DNA of 64,000 bases from an uncultured Aquimarina sp. (GTDB taxonomy: Bacteria > Bacteroidota > Bacteroidia > Flavobacteriales > Flavobacteriaceae). Shown piece after piece: positions 1-9,600 of the stretch (the first letter of the stretch is position 1; each line of letters starts with the position of its first letter). Location of the stretch: NCBI RefSeq assembly GCF_947495315.1, contig NZ_CANLYD010000014.1:62001-126000 (forward strand). Reading direction: 5' to 3'. A program made the position numbers and the translations under genes. The notes under the pieces are model-generated. The model saw nothing but the letters and a program-made list of their open reading frames with translations. It was not told the DNA's origin and ran no database searches.

Positions 1-882
1 AGCATTACCAAGTTTTACAAGAGCTGTTGGCGTAGCAACAAATCCGCCTCCAGCCCATTTATTACTATTATTGACTTTGAAAGTTTCTTTGTACATGTTT
101 TCATCTACATCATAAAATTTTGAAATATTCTTTGTAGGCATAGAGGATGTTTCACCATTGATGTGTTTAATATTTAAGGGACTAAAAACGGCTACTTCCA
201 TAAAACTCAAAAAATCTTTACCAGAAGCACCTTCCATCATAGCACTGAGCAAAGTATAATTGTACGAACTATAACTAAAATCTGTACCAGAATGAAATAG
301 TAGCGGAGAATCACTAAAGATTTCTATACTTTCTCTAACGCTGGTATATTCTTCATTATTAAGGTGTTCCCATATAGGAAAGCAAAAACAAGTACCGTAA
401 TTTCGTATTCCAGAGGTATGTGATGCAAGCTGTTTTAGTGTTATTTCAGAGAGTTTCTCGTTCGCGTAGGGGACAAGTTCTTTGACTTTAGCATCCCGAT
501 GTAATGCGCCACTCTGCAGAAGCACACCGAGTCCTAATGAGGTTACCGCTTTTGATGTACTTCCGATTCTGAATTTTGTATCCAATCGTATTTCTGTAGC
601 ATTTTGGATATCTTCATATCCAATAGCATTAGACCAAATGATCTTTCCGTTCATTCCGGCAGCGACCGATAATCCTGGCGCTTTAAGATGCGTAAACATT
701 TCTTTTAAGATACTATCGGCTTTTTGTTCCATTTCATTATCGTGATTCTCGATGGGTTCTAACTCACTAATCTTTGGAAAGGTATTCCAGCCCGATGTAT
801 AGGTCATAATAGGTTCAAAAAGAAAGAAACATAAGATTAGAATTGGTAGGATTACAGAAGTGATTATGATGCATTTTTTCAT
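1..882 (-). CDS. Serine hydrolase of the beta-lactamase/LACTB type, 3'-truncated by the window edge
   Basis: Reading the minus strand from an ATG at 882 gives 294 uninterrupted codons to base 1, so the C-terminus lies outside the window. The first ~25 residues are a signal or membrane anchor (Lys-Lys then IIITSVILPILILCFFLF). The catalytic SxxK motif is seen as STSK at residues 108-111, in the context RIGSTSKAVTSLGLG. A second motif reads FSYSSYNYTLLSAMMEG near residue 204, where the usual YxN is YSS, as in LACTB-like peptidases. SHTSGIRNY is also typical of the family. The protein is probably exported and acts on peptides or esters. True beta-lactam resistance is unlikely from sequence alone. 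It is transcribed in the same direction as the XRE gene upstream. Confidence 0.85.
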   Translation of the reverse strand, partial: MKKCIIITSVILPILILCFFLFEPIMTYTSGWNTFPKISELEPIENHDNEMEQKADSILKEMFTHLKAPGLSVAAGMNGKIIWSNAIGYEDIQNATEIRLDTKFRIGSTSKAVTSLGLGVLLQSGALHRDAKVKELVPYANEKLSEITLKQLASHTSGIRNYGTCFCFPIWEHLNNEEYTSVRESIEIFSDSPLLFHSGTDFSYSSYNYTLLSAMMEGASGKDFLSFMEVAVFSPLNIKHINGETSSMPTKNISKFYDVDENMYKETFKVNNSNKWAGGGFVATPTALVKLGNA

Positions 883-971
883 GATGATGCTCGTTTTGAA
901 ATTTGACAAATGATTTCCTGTCATTGAATCAGTATTCAATGATATTTTAATGTGAATAAATACCAGTTAGA

Positions 972-1883
972 TTATTCGGTGGCCAGCGTTTTTTCTTTAG
1001 CCTTAATCATCTCACAGACTTTAAAAAGTAGAATGATTTCTAATAAAATGGTGGGTGTAAGAAATACCAATCCAACAAAAGATAGCAGTACAGTGGTCAT
1101 GAATGCATAGGTAATGATTTCGAAAATCCCCGTAACTGTGGCGATGGTTCCTAAAGCATTCTTAAGCCTTAAAACAGATATCCCAAATAAGATTCCTATG
1201 ATTCCGTAGGTCATGGCTTCTGCACCGATAACAATATGATAATCAAAATCACCGATGTATAAGGAAATGATGTCAAATCCATAAAACAGAATGGTGATAA
1301 AAATGAACATGAACGCAGTTATTTTTAGCAAGTAGTTTTTAAAAATCTTTCCGGTAAGTACAAAACCACGAGTAAAAAGAACAATAGAAGTTACTAAAAC
1401 TATTTTCAGAAAAATATATAGCCACTGATTAATTACCATCTCATTTTCTTCAATTCGGTAATAATCTACTATAATTTCTACAAAACCAACCAGAAAATAT
1501 ATAATACCACTAATCCAGGCAATGTTTAGTTGTCTTGTCAGAAAACTTGCTTCTTTTTCATCATCTATTTCGAGTAGAAATATCTTTTTAAATTCTTTTG
1601 TTACTTTAGAATTTTCAGTTTGTATTTTTTCCAGGTCGTAATCCAGTGCAGACAAAATTGTTTTTATCGTATAGCTTCTAGGTGTTACTTCACCGGCTTC
1701 AATTCTTTGTATGGTTCTAACACTAATATTACATTGTTCGACTAACTCTTCTTGGGTAAGTCCTTTTGATTTTCTGAGTTCTGATATTTTTATACCTAAT
1801 GCTGGCTGTTCCATGATCTTTAAGTTTTTAGTTTCTGTTGAAGTAGAATTCTCTGCAGTAGAATTACTAGAACTTGTTTTCAT
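972..1883 (-). CDS. XRE-family (Cro/CI-type) helix-turn-helix regulator with a membrane-embedded C-terminal half
   Basis: The N-terminal ~85 residues contain a Cro/CI helix-turn-helix (ISELRKSKGLTQEELVEQC, then SVRTIQRIEAGEV). A linker is followed by about five hydrophobic segments, e.g. ISGIIYFLVGFVEIIVDYY and AFMFIFITILFYGFDII. This arrangement suggests a DNA-binding protein tethered to the inner membrane; the signal it senses is unknown. The first in-frame ATG is at 1883. An upstream TTG at 1895 extends the frame by four codons, and a second ATG at 1814 starts immediately before the HTH. I prefer 1883 because a decayed homologous copy at about 3459-3512 preserves this Ser/Thr-rich N-terminus. 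Confidence 0.85.
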   Translation of the reverse strand: MKTSSSNSTAENSTSTETKNLKIMEQPALGIKISELRKSKGLTQEELVEQCNISVRTIQRIEAGEVTPRSYTIKTILSALDYDLEKIQTENSKVTKEFKKIFLLEIDDEKEASFLTRQLNIAWISGIIYFLVGFVEIIVDYYRIEENEMVINQWLYIFLKIVLVTSIVLFTRGFVLTGKIFKNYLLKITAFMFIFITILFYGFDIISLYIGDFDYHIVIGAEAMTYGIIGILFGISVLRLKNALGTIATVTGIFEIITYAFMTTVLLSFVGLVFLTPTILLEIILLFKVCEMIKAKEKTLATE

Positions 1884-2176
1884 TTGATACAGCAATATTA
1901 AGTTTCAGAATTAGTTTCTCAAATTTTTTGTCTTGACTTTGACCCGACATTAACCTGACACTTCCTTTTAATAAAGGGTTTCAGGAGTTTTGTGTTTTTC
2001 TTTTGAGTTAGAAATATAGGAATTATTCTAATATCTAAACTCATGTTTTTTGATTAAGTGGGTAACAAAAATTTAGATAAAGAACTTGATAGTAATTAAA
2101 CTCATTCGCGAAGAGGAGACAAAAACCTGATTGTCGATAAAATATTCAGGCATTAACTTTTTTAAACCTTTATAAA

Positions 2177-3229
2177 ATGAAAAAAATAACAACGTCAAAA
2201 CTGCTTCAGATATTAGGAGTTTTTTTATCTATAATGATTGTTACCTCTTGTGACAATAATCAGGAAGAACTTTCTTTTGAGGAAGATTCTATAGAAATAT
2301 CGACAGCCTCACAAAAGACTACAACATTACCAAATAGATTTCAATTTTATTGCGGAGCCAGTGGAAATGATAGGATCATTAGTTCTAATAGTATTACAGG
2401 AACGGGAAGCTGGACCTCTGGTAGATATGTTCCTGGAGCAGGTCTTACTAAAACACATATTAGTGGCACTCAATACGGAAGTAGGGTAGCCATTGTGTAT
2501 AGAGGTCGTAGTAATACCGGTAAAATTTATTATACCATTTCCAATAATGGAACTGATTTTAGCACAGAAAGAACAGTTCCTGGTGCACTAACATCTAATA
2601 AAGGATTAATTAGAACGGTATCCAAAAACGGAGAACTATATGTGTTTCATACAGGAAAAACATCGACCGGACGTATTTTCATGAGCAAATTTAATGGTAC
2701 TAGTTGGACGACGAGTAGACCAGTGACTCCAAGCATGAGTTTTAACGATTTTGACATAATAGAAAAAAATGGAGTATTTCTATTGGCTATGATGGGTAGT
2801 GTGCATTTAAACTATTTACGTAGTGTAGATGGGTTAAATTTTCAAGACTTAAACATTAATATTAGTATTCCTTTTCCTGAATTTCAGTCTCCCGGTAACG
2901 CTCTGGATATTGCCATAACCTCAAGAACCGATTCCAGAAGATTGAATCATGTTGTGATTAGAACAGATAAAAACGAAATGTGGACATCTTCTTTTGGCAA
3001 TTCCTTAATCCCTAACACTTTCCAAAAAGTAGAAGTCAGACCAAGGGATTATGCTAAAACAGATCAACGTCCAGGAATTGCTACTAATGGAACTCAAGTG
3101 ATATTGGTATATGAAGGGAATAGTTCTAGTAATATATACTATGCTTTTAGAAACGGATTTTTTTGGTCACAGACTAAAACAGGTATAAAAACAAAAAATT
3201 CTGGAGTAGATCTTTTATACATTAATTGA
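2177..3229 (+). CDS. Lipoprotein with beta-propeller-like (sialidase/lectin-like) repeats
   Basis: 350 residues. A signal peptide ends in the lipobox-like VTSC near residue 25, so the product is probably a lipid-anchored surface or periplasmic protein. The body repeats a pattern of 'strand, GR.., I.Y..S.NG..FS..R.VPGA' about every 45-60 residues (e.g. GKIYYTISNNGTDFS, GRIFMSKFNGTSW, NIYYAFRNGFFWSQ). That resembles blades of a sialidase-like or fucose-lectin-like propeller. I see no catalytic signature. A glycan-binding role is inference; 'lipoprotein of unknown function' is the safe name. It is a single gene, followed by a strong terminator at 3395-3424. Confidence 0.75.
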   Translation: MKKITTSKLLQILGVFLSIMIVTSCDNNQEELSFEEDSIEISTASQKTTTLPNRFQFYCGASGNDRIISSNSITGTGSWTSGRYVPGAGLTKTHISGTQYGSRVAIVYRGRSNTGKIYYTISNNGTDFSTERTVPGALTSNKGLIRTVSKNGELYVFHTGKTSTGRIFMSKFNGTSWTTSRPVTPSMSFNDFDIIEKNGVFLLAMMGSVHLNYLRSVDGLNFQDLNINISIPFPEFQSPGNALDIAITSRTDSRRLNHVVIRTDKNEMWTSSFGNSLIPNTFQKVEVRPRDYAKTDQRPGIATNGTQVILVYEGNSSSNIYYAFRNGFFWSQTKTGIKTKNSGVDLLYIN

Positions 3230-3394
3230 AAATGAATGACGTTTATTATTAGTTTCATATATATTAATAACGTTAGCCTCTATACCTGGATACCATCTCA
3301 TCATTTTTTTGGTAAGGTTCTCAAAAGGCAGATATAATCCTATTGTCTGGATAAAAATGAGTAGGTCAATCATTATTGAAAAACACAAAAAATT

Positions 3395-3424
3395 AAAACA
3401 GGCGGTCCAAAAACCGCCTGTTTT
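3395..3424. terminator. Rho-independent (bidirectional) terminator
   Basis: A 12-bp perfect stem, AAAACAGGCGGT / ACCGCCTGTTTT, with a 6-nt loop, flanked by A and T runs. It follows the lipoprotein gene ending at 3229 and would also work in the opposite direction. Confidence 0.85.
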
Positions 3425-3458
3425 ATCATAAAATTTAAACCTTTTTTTTGAAAAGCGG

Positions 3459-3512
3459 TATTATCTCTAGTAGAACTACTAGAAGTTGTTTCTATCTGAT
3501 TCAGCAATATAA
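3459..3512 (-). pseudogene. Decayed 5' end of a second XRE-type regulator gene
   Basis: About 50 bases align at roughly 85% identity, same orientation, with 1849-1901, which is the start region of the XRE gene at 972-1883. Shared blocks include AGTAGAA, ACTAGAA and CAGCAATAT. The start ATG has become ATA; the frame then reads IETTSSSSTRDN against MKTSSSNSTAEN in the intact gene, and homology stops soon after. The piece is too short to encode anything. It is best read as the remnant of a duplicated or lost paralogue. Confidence 0.55.
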
Positions 3513-3622
3513 TTGTAAGAAATAGTGTCAATTATGCGAACGTAAGAATCTGTTTTTTTAAAAGATATATACGCTATAGTGAACTACTTTTTTTTACAGG
3601 AAACAGCAATGTACATAAGATT

Positions 3623-3901
3623 TTATGCGCACATTTTTAAGTTATTCAGATAACTTTTAACTTCTATATACATAGCTTCTTTGCTATACATATCATCGAT
3701 GTTATTGCTGTAATGATAACCAAATGAATAATTCATGGAAAATTCTTCTATATTAATGAGTTCCGGATAACTTTTGTAGTTCTCTATTTCCTCGGCAAAT
3801 CTTCTTTCTATATTAGAATAATTAATTGTATAAAGTTTATGGCTATTTAGTAGTATTGCTAAAGATTCCTTTAAAAAACTGAATTTCTCCTTTCTTTTCA
3901 T
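3623..3901 (-). CDS. Small hypothetical protein, 92 residues
   Basis: The frame opens with ATG at 3901 (MKRKEKFSFLKESLAILL) and closes at 3623. The composition is hydrophilic and rich in Asn, Tyr and Glu, with no membrane segment, motif or family that I recognise. It stands alone between a decayed regulator copy (about 3459-3512) and a 400-base stretch without clear genes. Both neighbours look degraded, so this could be a real orphan or a piece of older coding sequence. No recognisable -7 box was found upstream. Confidence 0.45.
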   Translation of the reverse strand: MKRKEKFSFLKESLAILLNSHKLYTINYSNIERRFAEEIENYKSYPELINIEEFSMNYSFGYHYSNNIDDMYSKEAMYIEVKSYLNNLKMCA

Positions 3902-4300
3902 AGTCTAAGTTGGTTTTGTCCTTATAATTCGAAATAAAGTTAAAAATAAAATGAATATTTCCTCATTTTTTAGTGATGACTAGTATCTAAAACATCGATT
4001 AAGTGTAATTTTTTATCGACTAAAGGAGTTAATTGTAATAAAATGTGATCATGTTTACGTCATTCAAAAATTTTGAGTGTTCTCATAGATAAATTGCGGA
4101 GGCTGTAAAACCTTTGCTATTCATTCCCGCACCACCATTATAATCAGTTAGGGTTCAGCCTCTCCAAATGTTTCATGATTGATCTTAGAAGGATGGACTT
4201 GCTACATATCCACTATTTTGAGCCAATACAATGATCGAATTGAATAGCGATAATATGATAAAACCTATGTTTTTCACTTAATAGAGTTTCTTGAGAATTA
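3902..4300. other. Gene-poor stretch with a possible coding remnant
   Basis: No intact gene is seen. On the minus strand, 4083-4144 reads DYNGGAGMNSKGFTASAIYL and then a stop, with an in-frame stop three codons upstream of it. This has the flavour of a protein C-terminus cut off from its gene, but I cannot name the family. The rest of the stretch is A+T-rich with stops in all frames. Confidence 0.3.
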
Positions 4301-5050
4301 TTATTCAGTTTTAAACAAAATAATCTTTACTGAATTATCAAATAATCTTCTATACAAAGATAAGCGCTGTCTCAGGGATTTTATGTTCTTCAATTCAGCG
4401 AAAATCCATAGATTTTTATCCTTTTCAGGAAAATAGAAGCTTAAAACGGAATAATCAATAGCATTACTGGAAATCATTGTTGTTGGATACTTACTCAGTA
4501 AACTTTGTAGTTCTCGTATTTTAACTTTTAATTTTTCTCCTTCTAATAGACTTAAATCCGAAGGGAAATAGAAAGAAGTATTAAACCCTTTATTTTTAAA
4601 ATGATTCAAATACTTTATGTTCGGAGATTCAACAATTACATTCTTAGGGTTAATTATATTTTTATCTGTCAATTCTTTTAGATATTCGGAAGCTATAATA
4701 GCATTTTCAGGAGTTAGATTTTTTAGATCTAACCAATATAGTAGCTTAGGGTTTTCGGTTGATTCTGCAAGGTATCCTCTTAAATATAGTCCTTTAGATT
4801 GTTCAGGAGGATGATAGATGTCAAATACCATAGAATCTGATTTGAAAACGACATCTAATTCAATTCCTTTATAGATATATTTTGCTTTTTCGAGTTTTTC
4901 TAAATTATTCACTCGATGAGCCCATATTTTATCCGAAAAAAATAATTTTAAAATGAAATTCGAATAAAAACAAAAAAGGAATAGCCCAATAACTAGTATG
5001 CAGACACTCCAGATATTTCTATTTTTCTGAAGTCTTTTTATATATTTCAT
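4301..5050 (-). CDS. Membrane-anchored FAM151/GDPD-like phosphodiesterase-fold protein
   Basis: The chosen start is the ATG at 5050 (MKYIKRLQKNRNIW), giving 249 residues; the open frame extends to 5134 but only inside the upstream gene. One membrane segment (about residues 12-35) precedes a domain with the order AHRVNNLEKLEKA, GIELDVVF, YHPP, LLYWLDLKNL, then FYFPSDL. This matches the PLC-like phosphodiesterase superfamily. The HPP and WLDLK pieces are closer to FAM151/menorin proteins than to classical GDPD, where HRG, ELDV and HD are expected. It overlaps the preceding transferase gene by 32 bases, implying translational coupling. A role in cleaving or editing a lipid or phosphoglycan headgroup is inference. 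Confidence 0.65.
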   Translation of the reverse strand: MKYIKRLQKNRNIWSVCILVIGLFLFCFYSNFILKLFFSDKIWAHRVNNLEKLEKAKYIYKGIELDVVFKSDSMVFDIYHPPEQSKGLYLRGYLAESTENPKLLYWLDLKNLTPENAIIASEYLKELTDKNIINPKNVIVESPNIKYLNHFKNKGFNTSFYFPSDLSLLEGEKLKVKIRELQSLLSKYPTTMISSNAIDYSVLSFYFPEKDKNLWIFAELKNIKSLRQRLSLYRRLFDNSVKIILFKTE

Positions 5051-6629
5051 CAAAATTTTTATTTTCCTGAATAATTCTAGGCCTTTCAGAAAATTCCTCG
5101 TTAAATATACTTCGATTTTTGTCAAATCCGTCAAATTTTATTTCACTTAGATCTGATACAGCCTGTATTAATTCATCGGTCATGAATTTATTACGAAGAT
5201 TAAATTTAGGTTTGCGTAAACTTCTATATTTAGGAGAAACCCAAAGAATAAATGGTATTTCATACATTGATTTTGTTGCAGAACCTTCGAAATGACCGAA
5301 AGAATCGTCATTTTCATAAACTTCTTCCCCATGATCTGCAAAGTATAATACATAAGATGTTGTATTACTTGCTTTAACCTCTTCAATAATTTGTCTAACT
5401 ACAAAATCATTATAGCGTATTGCATTGTCATACTGAGAAATTATTTGCTCCTTTTCATCATGAATTTTAGAAGGGATAAAATGATTAAATTCTTTAGGAT
5501 AACGCTTATTATAGTCAATGTGAGTGCCTAAAAGGTGAACAAAAATGGCTTTTTTGGATACAGAATCGTTTATGGCTTTTTTCAATGGTTTTATCAATTG
5601 ATAATCATAAGAGGTTTTTTGATTATAATTAGCAATGTTAATAAAAGTTTGAACATCGGCCCCTCTAGCGATTTTTGTTAGCCGGGTTTCATGTAAGCCT
5701 ACAGGCCTTTGATTAGATAACCAATACGTTTTGAAACCTGAGGCTTTCATTAATTGGATAATACTAAGATCATTTAATTTTGAAGGGTTTTCATAATTAC
5801 TAAGAGTAAGGACTTTAGTTAAGGATTTTATGGTATATGTATGGGGGCTTATTACATTCTCAAAGACGAAAAGCTCCTCTATTATTTCATCTAATTTTGG
5901 AGTAGTATTTCTACCGTATCCATACAATCCCATTTTATTTTTTGTAGTAGATTCCCCAATAATAAATACATAAGTTTCTTCTGTCGCAATCTCATTTCTA
6001 TTGATGTTATAAAAAGAATGGTTTTTAGTGTTTAGTCTAAAACGATCAAATTTTTTGGTCTCTTGATGGTATTGAACAGTTGTTTTTATAAAAAGATAAG
6101 GTACGTTATAGGTAATTAACTTTGTGATTTTTAAAAATATAATTGATGCAAGTAGAATACTAAAAATACTCCCGTATCGAAATATTTTTGTTGAATCAGG
6201 AAGAAAAATGTAATCATTAAACCATTTTTTAATCTCAAAATAGCTAATTAAAATTATGGCAAAAATAATTATAGAAAAGCTTATAATATTTATGTTGAGA
6301 TAGGCACTGATGAATTCCGAAGCTTCATTTAGATTAGTTTCAACCAAAATATAAATACACGAAGGATTAAAGGTAACTCCATATAGATAGTAAAAAATAC
6401 TTTCAAACCAGATAAATAGTCCAATACTTGTATATCCCAAAAAAAATAAAATTCTTTTTACTTTATAATTTTTAAAAAGGAAGAAAATAATTAAGAAGAG
6501 AGTATAGAAAATAATATTCTCGACTAAATTATATACTCTGCTAATGTTGAATTCCTGGAATATAATCTCAAAAAAGAAAGCGAGTACAGCAGGGAAAAAA
6601 TAAATAATTAAATAAAAATATTTTTTCAT
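5019..6629 (-). CDS. Phosphoethanolamine transferase / LtaS-like sulfatase-fold membrane enzyme
   Basis: 536 residues. About five N-terminal membrane helices (to residue ~185) are followed by an alkaline-phosphatase-fold catalytic domain. Its opening motif, FIIGESTTKNKMGLYGYGRN, carries the GES/T nucleophile region of EptA/CptA enzymes, followed by TTPKLDE. Metal-ligand motifs follow: HLLGTHIDY, YFADHGEEVY and FGHFEG. The family transfers phosphoethanolamine (or a related group) from phospholipid to lipid A, core sugar or glycan at the periplasmic face. The acceptor here is unknown. Start and stop overlap both neighbours: 4 bases with mfd (ATGA) and 32 with the downstream phosphodiesterase-like gene. 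Confidence 0.85.
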   Translation of the reverse strand: MKKYFYLIIYFFPAVLAFFFEIIFQEFNISRVYNLVENIIFYTLFLIIFFLFKNYKVKRILFFLGYTSIGLFIWFESIFYYLYGVTFNPSCIYILVETNLNEASEFISAYLNINIISFSIIIFAIILISYFEIKKWFNDYIFLPDSTKIFRYGSIFSILLASIIFLKITKLITYNVPYLFIKTTVQYHQETKKFDRFRLNTKNHSFYNINRNEIATEETYVFIIGESTTKNKMGLYGYGRNTTPKLDEIIEELFVFENVISPHTYTIKSLTKVLTLSNYENPSKLNDLSIIQLMKASGFKTYWLSNQRPVGLHETRLTKIARGADVQTFINIANYNQKTSYDYQLIKPLKKAINDSVSKKAIFVHLLGTHIDYNKRYPKEFNHFIPSKIHDEKEQIISQYDNAIRYNDFVVRQIIEEVKASNTTSYVLYFADHGEEVYENDDSFGHFEGSATKSMYEIPFILWVSPKYRSLRKPKFNLRNKFMTDELIQAVSDLSEIKFDGFDKNRSIFNEEFSERPRIIQENKNFDEIYKKTSEK

Positions 6630-9600
6630 TCGCTATGTTGCTTATTTGTGGATGAAAAATGAAAAGGCTGCAAAACCTTTAATCCTTTATTCACCGTATC
6701 TATATTTTCGAAAGTTACTAATAATCTCAGTCCATTTCTAGTATTTTTTTCCTTCATTTTGCACTTGTCAGGATTTTTCTGTACAAATTGTAACACCCTG
6801 GAAAATGTAGGAGTTTGATAGAAACCGGATTGTTGATCACTGATAAAATATCCGATCAGTTTATCTTGTTTCATAATGATCTTTTCTAATCCGATAGAAG
6901 TGGCAATCCATTTGATACGCACAGAATTTAATAAATCCACCGCCTGATCCGGGATTTCCCCAAAACGATCTACCAATCGTTTCTCGTAGGCTTGCAGCGC
7001 TTCTTCATCTTTGATCTCATTGAGTTCTGTATACAGATTGAGACGTTCGGTAATATTGTTGATATAGTCATCCGGAAAGAGCAACTCAAAATCAGTATCA
7101 ATCTGCGTATCTTTTAGATATACTTTTTCTTTTTGATCATCTTCATATAAGTCAGCAAACTCATTTTCTTTGAGTTCTTCGATTGCTTCATTTAGTATTT
7201 TTTGATAGGTGTCAAAACCAATTTCATTGATAAAACCACTCTGTTCTCCACCTAATAAATCTCCTGCACCACGAATTTCCAGATCCTTCATAGCGATATT
7301 AAACCCACTACCTAAATCCGAATGCATTTCTAATGCGGTGATACGTTTTCTGGCATCATCGGTCATCGCAGAATATGGTGGTGTAATGAAATAACAAAAT
7401 GCTTTTTTATTACTTCGACCTACACGACCACGCATCTGGTGTAGGTCTGACAGTCCAAAGTTATTGGCATTATTAATAAAAATAGTATTGGCATTGGGCA
7501 CATCTAGTCCGCTTTCTACAATGGTAGTAGAAATCAATACATCAAATTCTCCATTCATAAAGGAGAGCATCAAACCTTCTAGTTTTTTGCCTTCCATCTG
7601 TCCGTGACCTACGGCAACTTTGGCATCCGGAACCAGGCGTTGCACCATTCCGGCAACTTCCTTGATATTTTCAATACGATTATGAATAAAATATACCTGT
7701 CCACCGCGTTGTATCTCATAACTTACAGCATCTCTAATGGTTTCTTCTGTAAATCGAATCACATTGGTTTCTATTGGATATCGATTGGGCGGAGGTGTGG
7801 TGATGGTAGATAAATCCCGAGCTGCCATCAAGCTAAATTGTAAGGTTCTTGGGATAGGTGTAGCGGTTAAGGTAAGTGTATCTACATTTTCTTTGATGGT
7901 TTTCAGTTTATCTTTTACCGAAACTCCGAATTTTTGTTCTTCATCAATCACCAGTAATCCCAGATCCTTAAATTTTACATTTTTATTCACCAATTGATGG
8001 GTTCCTATGATGATATCAACTTTACCAGCAGCTAGATCTTCCAGCGTTTCTCTTTTTTGTTTTACCGTTCGGAAACGGTTTACATAATCTACCACTACCG
8101 GAAAATCTTTCAGGCGTTCCCTAAATGTTTTTGCGTGCTGAAATGCCAGAATCGTTGTAGGAACTAGTATCGCAACTTGTTTTCCGTTATCAACTGCCTT
8201 AAAAGCGGCTCTGATAGCAACTTCGGTTTTACCAAAACCAACATCTCCACAGATCAGTCGATCCATAGGTCGTTCACTTTCCATATCCGCTTTTACATCT
8301 GCTGTAGCGGTACTCTGATCCGGAGTGTCTTCGTATATAAAAGAAGCTTCTAATTCGTGTTGTAAATAACTATCCGGATTGTATTGAAAACCTTTTTGCA
8401 ATTTTCGCTTTGCATACAACTGAATCAAATTAAACGCAATATGCTTTACTCTTGCTTTGGTCTTTTGCTTTAGGGTTTTCCAGGCTTTGGAACCTAACTT
8501 ATAGATCTGTGGCGGTTTGCCATCTTTACCATTAAATTTTGAAATCTTATGAAGCGAATGAATACTGAGATACAACACATCTCTTTCTCCATATATCAGT
8601 TTGATAGCTTCTTGTTTTTTGCCTTCGACATCTATTTTTTGTAACCCACCGAATTTACCAATTCCGTGATCGATATGTGTTACGTAGTCACCAACTTCGA
8701 GGTTGGTCAATTCTTTGAGCGAGATAGCTTGCTTTTTAGCATATCCACTCTTTAGATTAAACTTATGATATCGCTCAAAAATCTGATGATCGGTATAGCA
8801 GGCTATTTTACGATCGTGATCAATAAACCCTTGATATGCAGAAAAAACAATCGTTTCATATTGTTTTACATCCAGGTCTGCATCATCAAAAATATCATGA
8901 AAACGTTTAGCTTGTTGATCACTTACGCAGAAGATATAATTCTTATAGCCTTCTTCGTGGTTTTCATTCAGGTTTTTGATTAGTAAATCAAATTGTTTAT
9001 TGAAAGAAGGTTGCGGTTTTATGTCAAACTTAATCGCATAATCAGCTTTGGTCAGTGGTCGACTTCCTATTTCGATTAAGGTAAAATCCAGTAATTGCTT
9101 TTTGATTAATGCTGAAGAAGCAAAAAGTTCCTCTGGAGTTCCGTGTTTGATATCCTCAGACAGCGTTTTGAAAGCTTCTTTAGCTTTTTCAAGATTTTTG
9201 TCGATTCTCGCGGAAAGCAGGTCAATATCTTTAGCAAAAACCACAGTTTTAGAAGCGATATATTTCAGAAAACTTTCACGAGTTTCCTGCATTGCTTTAT
9301 TTTCCACATTCGGAATGATAGAAATTTTCTTAATCTGATCTGTAGATAATTGCGTCTCTACATCAAAGGTTCTGATACTATCAACTTCATCCCCAAAAAA
9401 CTCTATACGATAGGGTTCATCATTACTAAATGAGAATACATCTACAATACCACCGCGAACCGAAAATTCTCCAGGTTCGGTTACAAAATCTACTCGTTGG
9501 AATTGGTATTCGAATAATACTTCATTGACAAAATCCAATGATAAGGTATCGCCAATTGCAATCTTCAGTGTATTTTTCTCCAGCTCTTTTCTGGTGACTA

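Noticed and set aside
482..745. Plus-strand frame of 87 codons at the window start
   Set aside because: It is antisense to the serine hydrolase, whose SxxK and YSS motifs make that strand the coding one.
5180..5386. A 68-codon minus-strand frame inside the transferase gene
   Set aside because: It is an alternative frame of the sulfatase domain, which is continuous and has conserved motifs.
7209..9349. Several plus-strand frames of 60-96 codons opposite mfd
   Set aside because: Mfd is complete with all motor motifs; these frames have no start context or family similarity.
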